64,000 bases of DNA, taken from contig CAIIXF020000010.1 in NCBI GenBank assembly GCA_903813345.2, positions 20,721,181-20,785,180 of the forward strand. Reading direction: 5' to 3'. Positions within the stretch are counted from its first letter, which is position 1, and each line of letters begins with the position of its first letter. The notes under the pieces were generated by a model. It was not told the DNA's origin and searched no databases. It saw only the letters and a program-made list of their open reading frames with translations. A program made the position numbers and the translations under genes. Of the stretch, positions 1-14,600 are shown piece by piece. This stretch comes from Owenia fusiformis. Lineage: Eukaryota > Annelida > Polychaeta > Sabellida > Oweniidae.

Positions 1-758
1 ACGCTGGGTACACACAGGCGTACCAGATGGTTGCAGATTCGCTCTAAATACAACCATATTTCAAAATTTTCGTGGGGGAGAACCCCCAGACCCACCTTAA
101 TTCTCGAAAAATAGGGCTACGCCCATGGTAGTTAATTGAGGGAAAAATATTTTGCATTTCATTAGTCATTCTAATTGTGAAAATTACATAACAGTTCTCA
201 TGATGCAGATCTACTTCAAAGTCAACATTTTCATCTTTCTCTATTCCAATTAATACAATATAAAGTACATTGACTGACAAGTTAAAAACAATGGTGGCAA
301 TCATCATTGACAATGATGTTAGTGATTTTATAATGAGAGGACAGGGAGTTTGCTTCAAGCAAGCCTATTTGCAAAATTCATGACTGTTGACTTATAAGCT
401 TTGTTGACTTGTTGACTATGAACTTTTGGGAAAAACAAAAACAATTTGAGTTTGAAACGGTTAACTTTTGAGTATTCAGTATATGTCCTAATGGTAATGT
501 TCACATAATAATGTTAGTTACATAAGCAAGTTAAATGTTATAATGATTCACATATTGAAGGAATGTTCAATAACATTCTGGTGAGGCTTGGGCTGAATGC
601 ACTTATAATCCAATAAATCCACTGACTTTTGAACTCTCGAATCCATCCATTTATAAACTATGAAATCATTTGTATTGTTTAGATAGATAAGGTTCATGGA
701 TTACCATTGGAGGGGAAATCACCCAGAATTCAAAGAGGAAGTAATCTTCATTTGAAGA
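1..758. other. Non-coding flank with a MITE-like fragment
   Basis: No supported exon. Positions 13-127 carry ends CACAGGCGTACCAG and GGGCTACGCCC that resemble the termini of the element at 19944-20211, so this may be an internally deleted copy. The minus-strand open frame at 44-358 overlaps that fragment and shows no ADGRV1 TM5-7 similarity. The rest is AT-rich with nothing I recognise. Confidence 0.4.
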
Positions 759-1750
759 TATACCAGTACAACCAGTTTATGTTCATTTTGCATTCTGGGT
801 AACTCCCTTCTCTTATATACCAGTACAACCAGCATATGTTCATTTTTGCATTCTGGGTAACTCCCTTCTCTTATATACCAGTACAACCAGCATATGTTCA
901 TTTTTGCATTCTGGGTAACTCCCTTCTCTTATATACCAGTACAACCAGCATATGTTCATTTTTGCATTCTGGGTAACTCCCTTCTCTTATATACCAGTAC
1001 AACCAGTATATGTTCATTTTTGCATTCTGGGTAACTCCCTTCTCTTATATACCAGTACAACCAGCATATGTTCATTTTTGCATTCTGGGTAACTCCCTTC
1101 TCTTATATACCAGTACAACCAGCATATGTTCATTTTTGCATTCTGGGTAACTCCCTTCTCTTATATACCAGTACAACCAGCATATGTTCATTTTTGCATT
1201 CTGGGTAACTCCCTTCTCTTATATACCAGTACAACCAGCATATGTTCATTTTTGCATTCTGGGTAACTCCCTTCTCTTATATACCAGTACAACCAGTATA
1301 TGTTCATTTTTGCATTCTGGGTAACTCCCTTCTCTTATATACCAGTACAACCAGCATATGTTCATTTTTGCATTCTGGGTAACTCCCTTCTCTTATATAC
1401 CAGTACAACCAGCATATGTTCATTTTTGCATTCTGGGTAACTCCCTTCTCTTATATACCAGTACAACCAGCATATGTTCATTTTTGCATTCTGGGTAACT
1501 CCCTTCTCTTATATACCAGTACAACCAGTATATGTTCATTTTTGCATTCTGGGTAACTCCCTTCTCTTATATACCAGTACAACCAGCATATGTTCATTTT
1601 TGCATTCTGGGTAACTCCCTTCTCTTATATACCAGTACAACCAGCATATGTTCATTTTTGCATTCTGGGTAACTCCCTTCTCTTATATACCAGTACAACC
1701 AGCATATGTTCATTTTTGCATTCTGGGTAACTCCCTTCTCTTATATACCA
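759..1750. repeat. 58-bp minisatellite, about 17 copies
   Basis: Head-to-tail units contain GCATTCTGGGTAACTCCC and TATACCAGTACAACCAG every 58 bp. Copies are almost identical apart from CATATG/TATATG variation, with a more diverged first unit. It lies in the ADGRV1 intron or 3' flank, about 90 bp from the TM4 exon. Such homogeneity suggests recent expansion. Confidence 0.95.
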
Positions 1751-1839
1751 TGCAACAGGTTGACATAAAGATGGCAGTAGTTGACAATCTGCTCATTTCT
1801 TTCTGTCAACCTCATCCACAAGGTTAAATCATAACTTAC

Positions 1840-2607
1840 ATTTCTCCATTGTTGCCCACATCACCATAGATGAAGTCAATTGGCATATCAGGGTAGACAT
1901 ATCTGTAGAGGTTGTATGTGACCACGTAGAATATTGCCACAATTAAGGCTGGTGTCCCCCAACCAAGTAGAAAGAACAACACATATTTTCTGGCTGTATG
2001 TTCATCATTCATGACTAGTGTTTTCCATAGGTTGACAGCCTGAAAGGTACATGATTTACAACTGTTTATGATTTATGGAAATTAAGGCTGGAATCATGAT
2101 GACAAAAATTATCAAGTTTAAAAATGATCCAAAATGGCTGACATAATTCAAGATGGCTGCCCAGAAGGTAATATGATAAACAAGATGATACCATGTAATA
2201 TTTGTATGAATGCATTTAATTGAGGGAACTCTTTTCATAGATATTGGGGTGATAAGCAGGATGTCATCACGACTACAATAAGAACAATACCACCTTGCTG
2301 GTTGGCTAACAAAAATTCTATGGGACACAATAACAAAAAGACATTATTTTCTCAAATGCTGCTTACATAGCAGTTTTTGTAGCATCATATGGTCCTTTAA
2401 TAGCATAAGTACAGGTTGCTACAATTTTATCTTTATTTAAAGGCTGTGTCATTTTAACAGCCATACCTGGGTCATCATCCATGTAAACTGTGCCATGAAG
2501 AAGTAATGTAGGAACAGGCCCATGACTATGCATTTATAGTTGCTCACATCCAGTGTCTGGACCAGAATGTAGTATGGACTCAGGTAAGCTGCTACCACAT
2601 AACATAC
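1840..2607 (-). CDS. ADGRV1: ADGRV1-like exons 50-51 of window: end of TM2 through TM4
   Basis: Exon 2467-2607 (47 codons, phase 0) encodes VCYVVAAYLSPYY and the TM3 segment CIVMGLFLHYFFMAQFTW. Exon 1840-2039 encodes LVMNDEHTARKYVLFF, LGWGTPALIVAIFYVV (TM4) and the start of extracellular loop 2 (GDVGNNGE). It ends with two bases of a split codon at the GTAAGTTATG donor. The continuation (TM5-7 and C-terminal tail) was not found in 1-1839 and should lie left of the window. Confidence 0.92.
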
Positions 2608-5600
2608 CTGTAAAAAAATTGGTTTATTAACGTGAGTTATGGTATGTTTAATAAATTGATGATCTTATTGTATTAATAACAATATTCTATGAGTGAAATC
2701 TTTGACATTTTCATTCAGGATTTTTCAAATATTTCACACTCTAAGGAAAATGAGGGCCATCATGGGCTTTCTATTGGAAGCCCATGGGGCTATAATATAG
2801 AGGGTGTGTTTGTAGTATTGCTCATAACTACTTTTACAGAAGTGTGTTTTAGCCAAAGGACGATTCTCAGTTTGGAGAACGAAGTTCATCAATCTAAATA
2901 AGCATTATCCCTGCTTCGGACAAATTTGATTTTTTACATAATATAGATTTGAATGCCTTCTTTTGAATAGTCATAATTTAATTTGGGTAATATTTCTAGA
3001 TTTTTCTCAAAAAAATATTAGCGCAGTACAATGATGAACTTCTTTCCCCAAATCGAGACTTGTATTTTATTGAATCTGTCTAATTGAGCGTTATCCTGCT
3101 TCAGACAAATTTGTTATTTTTACATCTTGTAGATTTAAATGTCCTCTTTTGAATATTCATAGTTTAATTTGGGTAATATTTCTATATTTTTCATGAAAAA
3201 AATTATTAGCCCAGGAGACTGTTCTCCAAGCATCTATCCACTCTCATCCACTCTTCCACAAATCAAGATAATGTTAGATACAAACAAATTCTTTTTCTCT
3301 TACTCAATTTACTCAGCCAACAATGCAATAATTTTGGCACTTTATGGAGCTAAAGATACAAAATACAAACATACCTGAGTTGCCATGGCAGCAAAACACA
3401 TGTGCATCAGTAGATTGGCTGCAAACATTGGCTGCATGGCACATATATGATGAGACAGTATGGCAGATAACAATCCAGCCATGCATATGAAGCAACTGAT
3501 GTGGAACCATATGGGATACCCTACAAGGTTGGGATCCTTGACATCGGCCCGCACGGCATAGCTGGACATATGCTTGCATTCACAATCAACAAAATTATCA
3601 ATGGCCAAGTCCAGGTTATTTTTCACGACACAGACGTCCGCTACCCCACTCCACTGTTCACTTGGTTCGTTAAAGTACACACACTGTGACCTCCGTGATG
3701 CAATCTGTCGATTTGGAGTGTGGATACGATACTTGACAGGCTGATCAATGAAATTTGAAGCCCGACCTTTTATTCCAATTGTAATGACTCGGTTGTTAAG
3801 TAACATTGGTGTCTCATCTTTTTGGAACCATTGCTCGCTAAGGTACTCAATGAAGTGGGCATCTTTGCATGTAGGATTATCAGAGTCTTTCCCATCCTCC
3901 ACAGAGAGAAGAGCACTTGGGATTGTGAAGTAATCATCTCTGGAAGCCATGTACCTGAAATCAGAACCCCCATATTTAGATACAAGTATATGCTCTCTTA
4001 TGATACTGTCTCATTTGTTTCACATTCGACTTTACATGCAATCACAATCAAATAGTGGGTGAGTGTTAAGATATGGTTTCAGAAACCAAATGGAGCAAAA
4101 TGATCTTTGAGGAATCATACTATTTCTATAAAAAAATCCCACTTTAAAATCATTTACAAGGAGAAAACTTAAAAAATCCAAATCAATCATGCTTAAAAAA
4201 TTACAATTTTGATGATGGGTATCTTTACAAACCATAGAACATCTTACCTATAACCATTGAGGGAGTCAGGGTACCATCTAGCAACAGAAAATCTGGACCA
4301 CTTGCATTCATTGTACACTATCAAGTTACTTGTTTCACATGGTTCATTAGTCAGGAATGTATATGTAAACCTTTCATAAGATTGAGACAATTTCCAGAAA
4401 CCCCTTGTACTATCAGTCCTGCTTGGGTCCAAAAGCCGACAAAATACATCCATCATATTTGCTTTGATACCAGATGGCAGCACTCTCCTTGAACCCTCTT
4501 CGCTGATTGTATCAAGGATTTCCTGTGTAACGTGGAGTTCATTTTCAACTAATGGCTTACGAATCGCATCATCAAGATCGTTGATAATACTTGTAATGGT
4601 GGTATCTGTGAGCTGTTTCTGGGCTTCGGGTAATATATTCCATATATCAATTTCTTGAAGGTCCATTATGGTGATGTTAGCAACAGAAAATTCACTATCT
4701 AAACTCGACTGATTAGTTGGACTGCTGAGAACAATCTGGAACATTTTCGGGTAGGGGTTATCTGATGCCGAGAAGGGATCAAGTGTGATATCTATGAATT
4801 GAGAATCAACATTCAAATCAAATGTCACTACTCCTGATTTTCTCATAAAATCAGCTCCACTTAACGCAGGGTAAACTTTTACTCCAGCTATAAGCATGTT
4901 GGTGTTTTGGATTTCAAATGTCTCATAATTGACCTTCACAATCTTCTCCATCCGGGACACCCTCTGAAGACAATCAACTTTAAGACGTACAACCTTGGCA
5001 TCCTTGTCAATGTTCTTTACTCGTGAACTTTCATCAAAGAGAACAAGTCCATTGGGATAGTCATTATCTGGTATTGTGACATTGGCGATTGTACGACGTG
5101 GGTCCAATGTTGCACTTCCTGTTGGGCGAATGCTGCTCTCTACAAGTTCAACGATGAATGAATCTTTGAACTCTGGTTTGTTGTCATCTACCAGTAATAT
5201 ATCGAACTCACATTTGTCAAATCCTCCTGTACATAGGACTGTTCCTTCCGTATTCACTAACTGGTCCCGCCATTTCTCATCCGATACCACCCACCCAACT
5301 ATGACATCATAATAGAAAGCATTTCCCCTTGTCAATGTTAACGTCGCCTTTATTTCCCCTTCACTTGTCACAAACTTTGAATCATCTGTAAAGCCGATTT
5401 CTCCATTCCATAAATCGTTACGTGTGATGTTGACCATAGCATAACCAAAGAGACCCCCGTCGGAAGTCCCACCAGCGATTCTAGCGCCACCTGTTGGTGA
5501 TGTTAGATAGACAAATAATGACTCATCAGGCTCAGGGATGTTATCAGGCACAACTGTGATGGTCACTAACTTATCTTCTGTATCTTCATTGGTGAAAGTA

Positions 5601-8600
5601 ATCATCTGGTCAAGGATTACATAATCCTGACCGCCCAAAGCCCTTCTTGACTCATCCCTAACACCTAACGCCTACAAAATGAAAAAAAACAACCTGAAGA
5701 GCTTAAATTAGCAACATACTTGAATAACAGTAATAACAATTATAAGTTAATTATCTGAGTGACTAATACCAGAAGTTTTAGTACATTTATGATTCCAACC
5801 AACTAGATCATAACATAAAGTATAGGCCAATAACTAACAATAAATGGACTGAAAAAGACCATGAGATAAAGGCTTTGAAAGAGAACTTGAAATAAGGACC
5901 ATAATAAGATATTATGATGGTTTTGGAGAATGAACTACATGTAATTGATAATATGACAATGTCAGTAAACCCACAATATCAGTGACTCATATCAAATATG
6001 TGGTATTAAAGTTGTTTACAGAAAAGACATTTGTCATGACTCACACATTCTCTATTACCTGCCCTGTAGACATGTGACTCACATACCATATTCCCTGTAA
6101 TTGATGCCCGGGGGATTAAGAAATTAAAGATACATCCTTAGACCATTCTAATAAGCGTTCACATATGAAAAAAGTCAAAAATTCCCGGGAATTTCATGCA
6201 TGGCAATTTTTCCTGCCAAGAATGCCTTATTTTCAACATCAAAACGAAGTAACAGCATATTTTTACTATAATGACATGTATTGTTATTGAAGAGATCATG
6301 GTAAAGATCGCTAAAATGAAGCAAGGAACTTGCAAGAATCTAACTAGACAATGTTGAAAGTGGTTGAAGAAATCCCCAACAGAGCCCCTCAAATTGAAAG
6401 AATTTTTTTCCCCCGATTATCTGGGGACTGGAGACTGTTCGATATCAATCTAAAAAAATTATACTTTATCTTCTTAATTTGATGATAGATCGTCATTTTT
6501 CGTGTAAAATTGTGTTAAAAGAGAAAAATGTTAAAACGAAACGAGAAATGTGACAATCTTTTGTCGTACACAGAAATCCTGCGCAGAAACTATCTTGGTA
6601 AAATGTCAATCAAAATTCTTGAACCTTAACATTTCCTTCATTCATAATGGACTCTTTTGAGATAATATAAGTTCAGTATGCTGTGGAAAGCACCCAAAGA
6701 TAGATATTTATCGGGAGGATGCATCAAATTACAAAATGCGTCATGTTTACTGAAGTTTAGTGTAAGTGCTCTATTATCGGCCTCTACAATTTCTTTGGAA
6801 ATTTGATTTTTTCTGATATATTTGTTAATACTTGGTCATTCCTCACTATTTTTTGAACTATGTGAAGTGGAATGGGCATTTATTAGGGGGTGGGCGATTA
6901 TTACAGAGAATATGGTATTAATTTATATTATATTTATATTGTGTAATTTACCTGTGCAATGGTATCTGTGGCATCCGACACCTCAGGTACGACTGTATTG
7001 CTCCATGCCTCCCCGCCACCTATTGTCCTTAATTGAACACTTATCTCGCCGAATGATCCACCGCGACCTCTACTAACGCGGATCTGAGCTACGCCAGGTT
7101 CTGGGACCAAAGATGGCGTTGCTATCACACTGAGTACACCATATGGGTTATCGTTACCCTGGATTGTGATATTTGCTGTGGAAAACATTCCACTGACTCT
7201 GGGAGAGACATCAGCAAAAGGCCCTGAGCTGCTGGGGAGTTTCTGGACACGAGTCAGATGGATGCTGAAGTTCTCGTCTTGCTCAGGGAAGTTGTCTTGA
7301 TTAATCTGTAAGCAAACATAAATATTATATTAGAAATTAAGGTGCTCTTGATAGGCCCCCCCCCCCAAGGAGATGAGACAATTAAGTTAAGAGCAATTAG
7401 GTGAAACACTGCAATAAGAAGCATACTCTCTTATGATTTAAGGAGAAATATGCCAATTTGTAAGGAATTGCATCACAACTTCACAAGTAGCACAGAGATC
7501 TACTTTCAAACCAAAAATAGATGGCAACCTGTAGAAACATTAAAAGCACACATTATGTACCTGTATAAGAATGGTGGCGGATATTTGCATGGCAGCCATG
7601 GTGAGAGAACCCTGGTCTATGGTGACATAGTCAAATTGGGGGTCAAGGCTACCCCCTACAGCAGTGCCATCTATAGTCTGGTAGTCTATCTGGATGTTGT
7701 CAAGTGACCCATAAATTCTCTCAATTGTCAAGGTAACCTGAAATACATACCGGTATGTACATTTAATTTTTTGTATATCAAACTCATCTCAAATATGAAT
7801 ATCTCAATATGAATTTATCTCTTTTAATTTTCCATAGACTTCCATTTTAAAAAACTTAAAAATGTGAACACCTATTAATAAAAACATTTTCGGTTGGGAT
7901 CAGGCCTTGAATTAGAAAGGTTTTATTGAATTCATTTACAGTGTATGTGCAAATAACGCTCCAGGAAAAACACTGTATAGAATGTGTAAATGAATACCAA
8001 CAGATGCAAATTATTCAAAATTAAAGTTGTGAGGAACATAATACTATACTTTAATAAATACTATAATGCATATTCTAAAAATAATAATCAAACACCTACC
8101 TCTCTCACTTCCTCACTTATCTTGACAACCCTCGAGACCTCAGCAAATCTGACAACTCCATGGGGGTCTATTCTACATGTGGTGAATCCTGTTCTCAGTC
8201 TCGCGCCTCCCCCTATGTTACTGGTTGGCTTCAATGGTAGGTGAGTAGCAAATGCCTCTGCCGTGTCCACTTGTGGAGTAAGCTAAAATAATATAATATG
8301 CATTATAAGTACAACAATCTGAATACTCAAGTTTGATTGTAGATTGAGAAAGGGTGGTCAGTTGAATATAAGACCAAAATACGACATTGCTAGTTATAGA
8401 CAACATTCCCATAAAATGACATCGTAACAATAACTAGAAGAAAATGGTGATAAAATATGAAAATAGAATCAGAAACAAGTCAAATTCTTTACTTCAGAGA
8501 ATATTTTAAAAGAAAATTTAAAATTTAAAATTTTTTAGTAAAGAATTTGACTTGTTTCTGATATATTAACCAGAGAGATGAACTTACATAGAACTATGAA

Positions 8601-11600
8601 AATAGAATTTTCTTTATAAGAATTTTTTTTATATACACAGACTGTACATGATATACATGACATTATTATTTTATTTATGTTTCCAGTAATCACATTAACA
8701 AACAATTATATGCACGTCTAAGTGTACAGATATCTCTATTTGGTTCACTGTGGAAATGATACCCTCCACTGTGAACCTCAAATTGGGTTTCAGAACATTT
8801 TCAGGACATACTCCAAACTGAACATTCTAAGAGGCTGTAAGGTGCTATAATAGCTATTTTAGGGGTAAATAGATGTCATACATATGTTAATCATGTTATT
8901 TATGTAATTTAGCAGAACAAACATCTAGAACCTTGTATGAAAGAAATTAATTCAGACAACTGATCTGAGTTTTGTTTATAGATGTCGATATTATTCATTT
9001 ATTCTAAGTTGCTCTTGTTATCCACTATGGACCAGAATATGTCACTGTCTTCTCCATACAAACCTGCACTGTAAATGATTTGCTTTCTTCACCATGATCT
9101 AGACTGACTGTGCCTGAATCTGGAGTCAATGCCCCAGTTGTGAATCCCAGAGGGCGCTCATTTCCTGGGTACCCTGTCACCCAACTGACGTCAACTGAAC
9201 CATATGATCCCAGACGTTCCACTGTGAGTTCAACTAGACCTGTACCTAGCGATGAAAACAACATTATTCATTCATATTTTTAATGATTAAGAAATACAAA
9301 TTCAAATCAGATAATAACATCGTACAATTGAAAAAATTAAAAGATTTCAAAGGTTCTTGAATATTCCCAAGGTATCAAATATTCTTAAATGGTAAGTGTA
9401 TTTAAATAAACTACAGATTTACATTTGAAGAAAAATCAATATCAAATATATTAATGAATAACTAACCTTCATTTGCAGTGATAACAGTTGCACTAAAGCC
9501 CACTTTACTATTTGCTGCAATAGATGGCACTGTTACCTTGGCACTTGTGTCACTGGGGACGTCTGTAAATCTAGGTGGAGTCTTCACTGGAATTATAAAA
9601 CAAGAAAGGTTATGATGTGAAAAATGGTGTTCAGCAGCCTATTTAATTCTTATGGTCAAATGACACAACATTTCTGAAACTTTTGCTACCATAAGTCATT
9701 CTAATCTCAATTTGTTTCGATATCTAATGCTTTAGTAAACCTATCATCATAACATAGTTCCATTTTGATAGAAACCTTGATTTTTTGGAACAATTCATAC
9801 AACACCCATTAAGGTTAGTTTCTATAATAAAAAGTCACAATGTTGTCATAATTTTACTCTTAACACAAAGGAGTGTCTTAATGCTACAAATAACAATGAT
9901 ATTTTAGCTAGATATGAGTAAAATGGTGGGGAAATAAAGGATTATACCTAAAATCAATTTCAAATGCTGTTTTTGTGGAAATGCATCACATTTCTTGCTT
10001 TAAGAAAATTATAATGAAAACTTCCATTGTTTTATTTGAAATTGTTTAATGACATTTGGTTCACTTCTGCTTTTGTAAATAGAAAGAATATGTGAATGTC
10101 CCAGTTTTATTTGTCCACCCTGTATTGATTCGATGTCAAATGTGTTGTCCCTTACTTAAGGACTCAACATGTATAGGGCATTGAGTAAACATTGCTAATT
10201 AGGATGTGGGCAAAGAAACGAAAACATTTAATTGAACTCCTTTGGCATTTTAGTCAAGGTTTAGCAAACATCGTACATGGCCAGTTAATTACTATAATAT
10301 GAGTCTCTTGGAAGAAGGGCACATATTTAAATCAGACACTTATATTTATGTATTAAATTGAAGTTTTATGTCATCACTAATTAGAACACAACTATGGAAG
10401 TAAAGACGCTTGTTATCGCAACAAGCCACCATCATAAAGAAATATCAGTAGGTTAACAGGAAAGTTTTATAAATATGAACTTGGCGGAGTAAATAGTTAC
10501 CTGACAACAAGTTCTCTTTTTTTAATGAACTCAATAAATTGATCTTACCCAAGTATATCAAGTCATTCTTAGTGATTTTAAAAAATTAACGTAAAAAGTA
10601 TTTGGTCATTTAGCAGATGTACATAAGTTCTATGCAAATGGGATAATGTACTATGTGATCGTGGTCTTTTTCCAAATGGAGGAAAACTGTATATTATACA
10701 CACGAGAGCAAGTGTCACATTAAGCAAGCGTAAAAAGTCAAAGTTAACATGACTAAAAAGGCTTTCAAGATGCCATTATGTAATTTCCTGTCTTTGTAAG
10801 AACACACTCCAATCTCAGAAGTCAATCAGTATGGGTCTGTAACATAATACAGTTCTGCTATCTTTATTACTCAAATCAAAATATTGAGTACTTCAAGTAC
10901 ATGACACTAAGGCGTTAAAGTGTTGGCAAATAAATCAATTTTTAATTCCCAGGGTTCTCATCTTAGTTCAATGTCTTCATTATTTGCAAAGCCCAAAAAA
11001 TATATCTTGTGATAACATTAGCCTTGTGATAACATTAATTAACCTGTTCAATTTGATGATTTTAATTTTTACTATTAACATAATAGTCTGTCAACTGTCC
11101 CGCAATTTGTGTATTTGTCACGGATTTGCTGAAGAAAATGAAGTCATGCTAGTTTTTTGCATGACAGAATACGGATATATGTCTCACAAATACGCATTAT
11201 TGTCAAGCAAAAATATTTCTGGAGAAGAACATAAAAAAACGAGCAACGATATATCAAAAAAAAGAATGGAGAAAAAACATTTGCAATACATTCAGAATTT
11301 TCACGCGAATTGCGTATATGTCAGGCATTTGCTTTGAATTGTTTTGTCCCTTTTTTGTCTCAAAGGCCTGAAAGTAACACAGATTCACTGTCACTGTCAT
11401 GATTCTCATTCTGTGATTGGGCGAACATGCATCACATGACATAGGCATTAACAGGTTAACAAGGCATTAACATGCAAAAATGTCACCACCTGCCATTAAT
11501 TACAAATGCCTACTGCTGAATGTCAATTGCTACTGCCAACAGCCGAACACCATCCATAATTAATAAAAAAAAAAGTTGGAGACGATAACAATATGTCACA

Positions 11601-14600
11601 ACTTCTGGTGTTGACATAATAAATGACTCTATTTTTAATATCTCTCCAAAAATGAGTTTCATATATATGTACCTAATTCTGAGGAGGGAATATTTCCTTC
11701 TCTTAGTTATTTTAATTCTTTTCTGAGCTTTGGGGATTATTACTCGAAAAGATGCACAGATGTTCTCCAAAAATAGAATGAAATATTTGTGAAATAGCAT
11801 TGTTAAAAGGTTGATTATACCATAATTTATGAACTTGACAAATAACAATAAATATTGACATCAATGAAAATGTGAAGTTGTTCACTAACCCGTACTATAC
11901 TAGTAAGAATATCATAACTATTCATAGCACCGCTGAAGAAATTTGCAATAATACATCATCGACTTCACATAAAGTTGTTAACTTAATTTGCAATACAATA
12001 TTAAACAATACATATACATCTTCAATTAAGAAAATAGGCTACAAAGAACAAATGAAAGTGAATAATTGCCCCCATTTTCATTCAAAGTACATTATATACA
12101 TAAAATGACAGGTGATGGTTGCTAAAATTTCTGTTACTAGGGAAGAGTATTTCCGTCTGAATATGATTGGATGAGAGCTCGTATAAATGATCAATATCAA
12201 CTATCGCAAAAAATATAAAACGTCAAATGTCATACTCATAAAGTGTAGTACCCAATGAGCATTTGCTGTTCAAACTTGATCTGAGCTTGACTAAATAATC
12301 AGAATTCAACATTCAGGTAGGAGCTTTTAAGTATTTGAAACTAAACTATTTGTATCAGTACAATAACATGTATACATAATTTAGTAAAATGTCAAAAACG
12401 TGCTGTATAAATTACTATATTTTCTAATTATATAGAAATAGGTACATGTACTAGTAAATAATGAAAAGAATACATATACACATACCGAAATTTTTTTTAC
12501 TTTGCTCACTTCAACTCTGATCAAGAAAGTAACAAATACTGATTTTATTTCTACTTTGCTCAGTTTAAATATTCTTAACTTTGAACAAAAGAAAAGCATT
12601 TACTGAAATAATTTCTACTTTGTTCAGTTTTAATATATTTTAACTTTGATCAAGACAGTTACTCACTGACAGTTCTAATATATACATGTACAACTTTGGA
12701 AAAGGATATCAGGTTGAACATATGACAGTAAAACATGCCTAAAATGTAAAATCTAAAACCATGCAGACAAGTCAATAATAAACTAATATAACCACAATAT
12801 TTTCAAGCTGACAGACATATTTGTTTTCAAATTACAAATGACATTTAATCAATTATACGACTTAGGAAAAAGTAGAGAAATACATAGTGATGTTTTGATT
12901 TGCAGAAATTTCAACCAGCATGGAGCTTATCAAGACCATAATGCAACTCCTGGCATGTATTATTGTCTCTATGGTTGGCAAGGTTACCTGTGACAACATC
13001 ACAACCATGGGAACAGGTAAAACAATGGGGCAACATTTGAGTACTGCAATCTCCCTGCTTGAAGCTACAAGTCAACAACAAGATGATTCCATGATTAATG
13101 CCACTAAGGTGAACCTCAATGTGACAGCCAGTAATGAAAACAAAATTGAGGAAATCGATTGGCGAGATATGCCGGATACACAGACTGCAAAACTAGTTTG
13201 GAAAATAGGTTCTCCAACAATTATTTGCATTGGACTGATTGGAAACATTCTGACAATAACCGTCCTCTGTGCAACAAGAATGCGTAAAACGACATCATCA
13301 TTGTATCTTACAATACTAGCCATCAGTGATTGTATGGTGTTGATTTGTGGTCTAGGTCGTCGTTGGGTGTCATACCAGTGGGGTAAAGATATTCGTAATC
13401 AGCATGAATTGGCGTGTAAGATTCACATGTTTCTCACATACACATTCATAGATTTCTCAGCATGGTTGTTGGCAGCAGTGACTGTTGATCGAGTTATCAC
13501 GGTGTATATGCCACTTCACGCACGGCGCATCAGTACAAAGAAGAACGCAGCAATAGCAATTATTGTTACATTTGTCGTTCTCATGGGGATTAATGCACAA
13601 ATTCTGTTCACACATGGCAACAGAACGATTCCATGGAACGGTGGCTTTTACACATATCCCTGCACTTATAACGATGGCAATGTTTTCTTCCATAACATTG
13701 TCTGGAAGTGGATTGATGGAGCCGTTTCATCTTATCTGCCATTCTTCATTTTGATCATCAGCAATATCGTGATTGCAATCCAACTACTTCGATCAGCTGA
13801 GATGCGTAAGAAAACAATGAATGTGTCTAAACAGTCTGGTGATAGCACAGCCTCTTTGTCCATCATGTTGATAACTATCAGTATGGTATTTCTGGTACTC
13901 ACTGGTCCAGTTGTGGTCTACCTCATTACATGGGACCAATGGCATGAAGATAAATCACATGCTAATATATCCAAGTTGCGGCTTGTCTGGGCATGCCTCA
14001 ACATGCTCCTTTACAGCAACTACTGCGTTAACTTTTTTATGTATTGTTTGAGCGGGAAGAGATTCAGAAGTGAGATGATGATTCTGTTTCGTTGTACATC
14101 TCGTAAAAGGAATGGGCACTTGCGTAACAGTACCATGGCAACTGGTAGCACAATGGCCTCTGTCAACAATGTTTCCATGACGACAGCATCTGAGGCATCA
14201 CTAAACAACAAACTGTAATATTGACGAATACCAGATACTCTCAAAAGAAATGAATGTCACAACACCACTTTACTGTGTATATAATTCAAATAGTTTACCC
14301 TACAATGAATGGATGGCATAGACCAGGAGCTTTGAACTTGTGACATCATTATGTACATAAATAAATAAGTAATCATTTTCAAATTCTGGCCCTTCACATG
14401 ACAACTGATTCTATGAGGAAACAAGGACCGGACAAGCAGCATGGTTCTTTAAAATAATTGAAATAAACAGTTTTAGTTTCAATACAATTACTTTTGGGGC
14501 ACCCTGTATCCAGTTAACAAGGAAGAAATTGAAATGAAGAAGTGTTGCTTGAAAAATATCAATATCATTCATTCCTAATAATAAGACAAGAACATTGAAA

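Noticed and set aside
44-358. Candidate ADGRV1 TM5-7 exon on the minus strand
   Set aside because: One hydrophobic stretch is present, but no VLGR1-like TM5-7 residues and no suitable phase-2 acceptor. Part of it lies in a repeat fragment.
759-1750. CRISPR array, because of regular repeats
   Set aside because: The 58-bp units are contiguous with no unique spacers, and the window is eukaryotic.
10984-11337. 117-residue open frame on the plus strand
   Set aside because: AT-rich, no domain, no signal peptide with sensible context, no splice or conservation evidence; likely chance within a long intron.
11510-11848. 112-residue minus-strand open frame
   Set aside because: Overlaps a MITE-like copy and has no recognisable domain. 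The ADGRV1 frame joins correctly from 25990 to 9586 without it.
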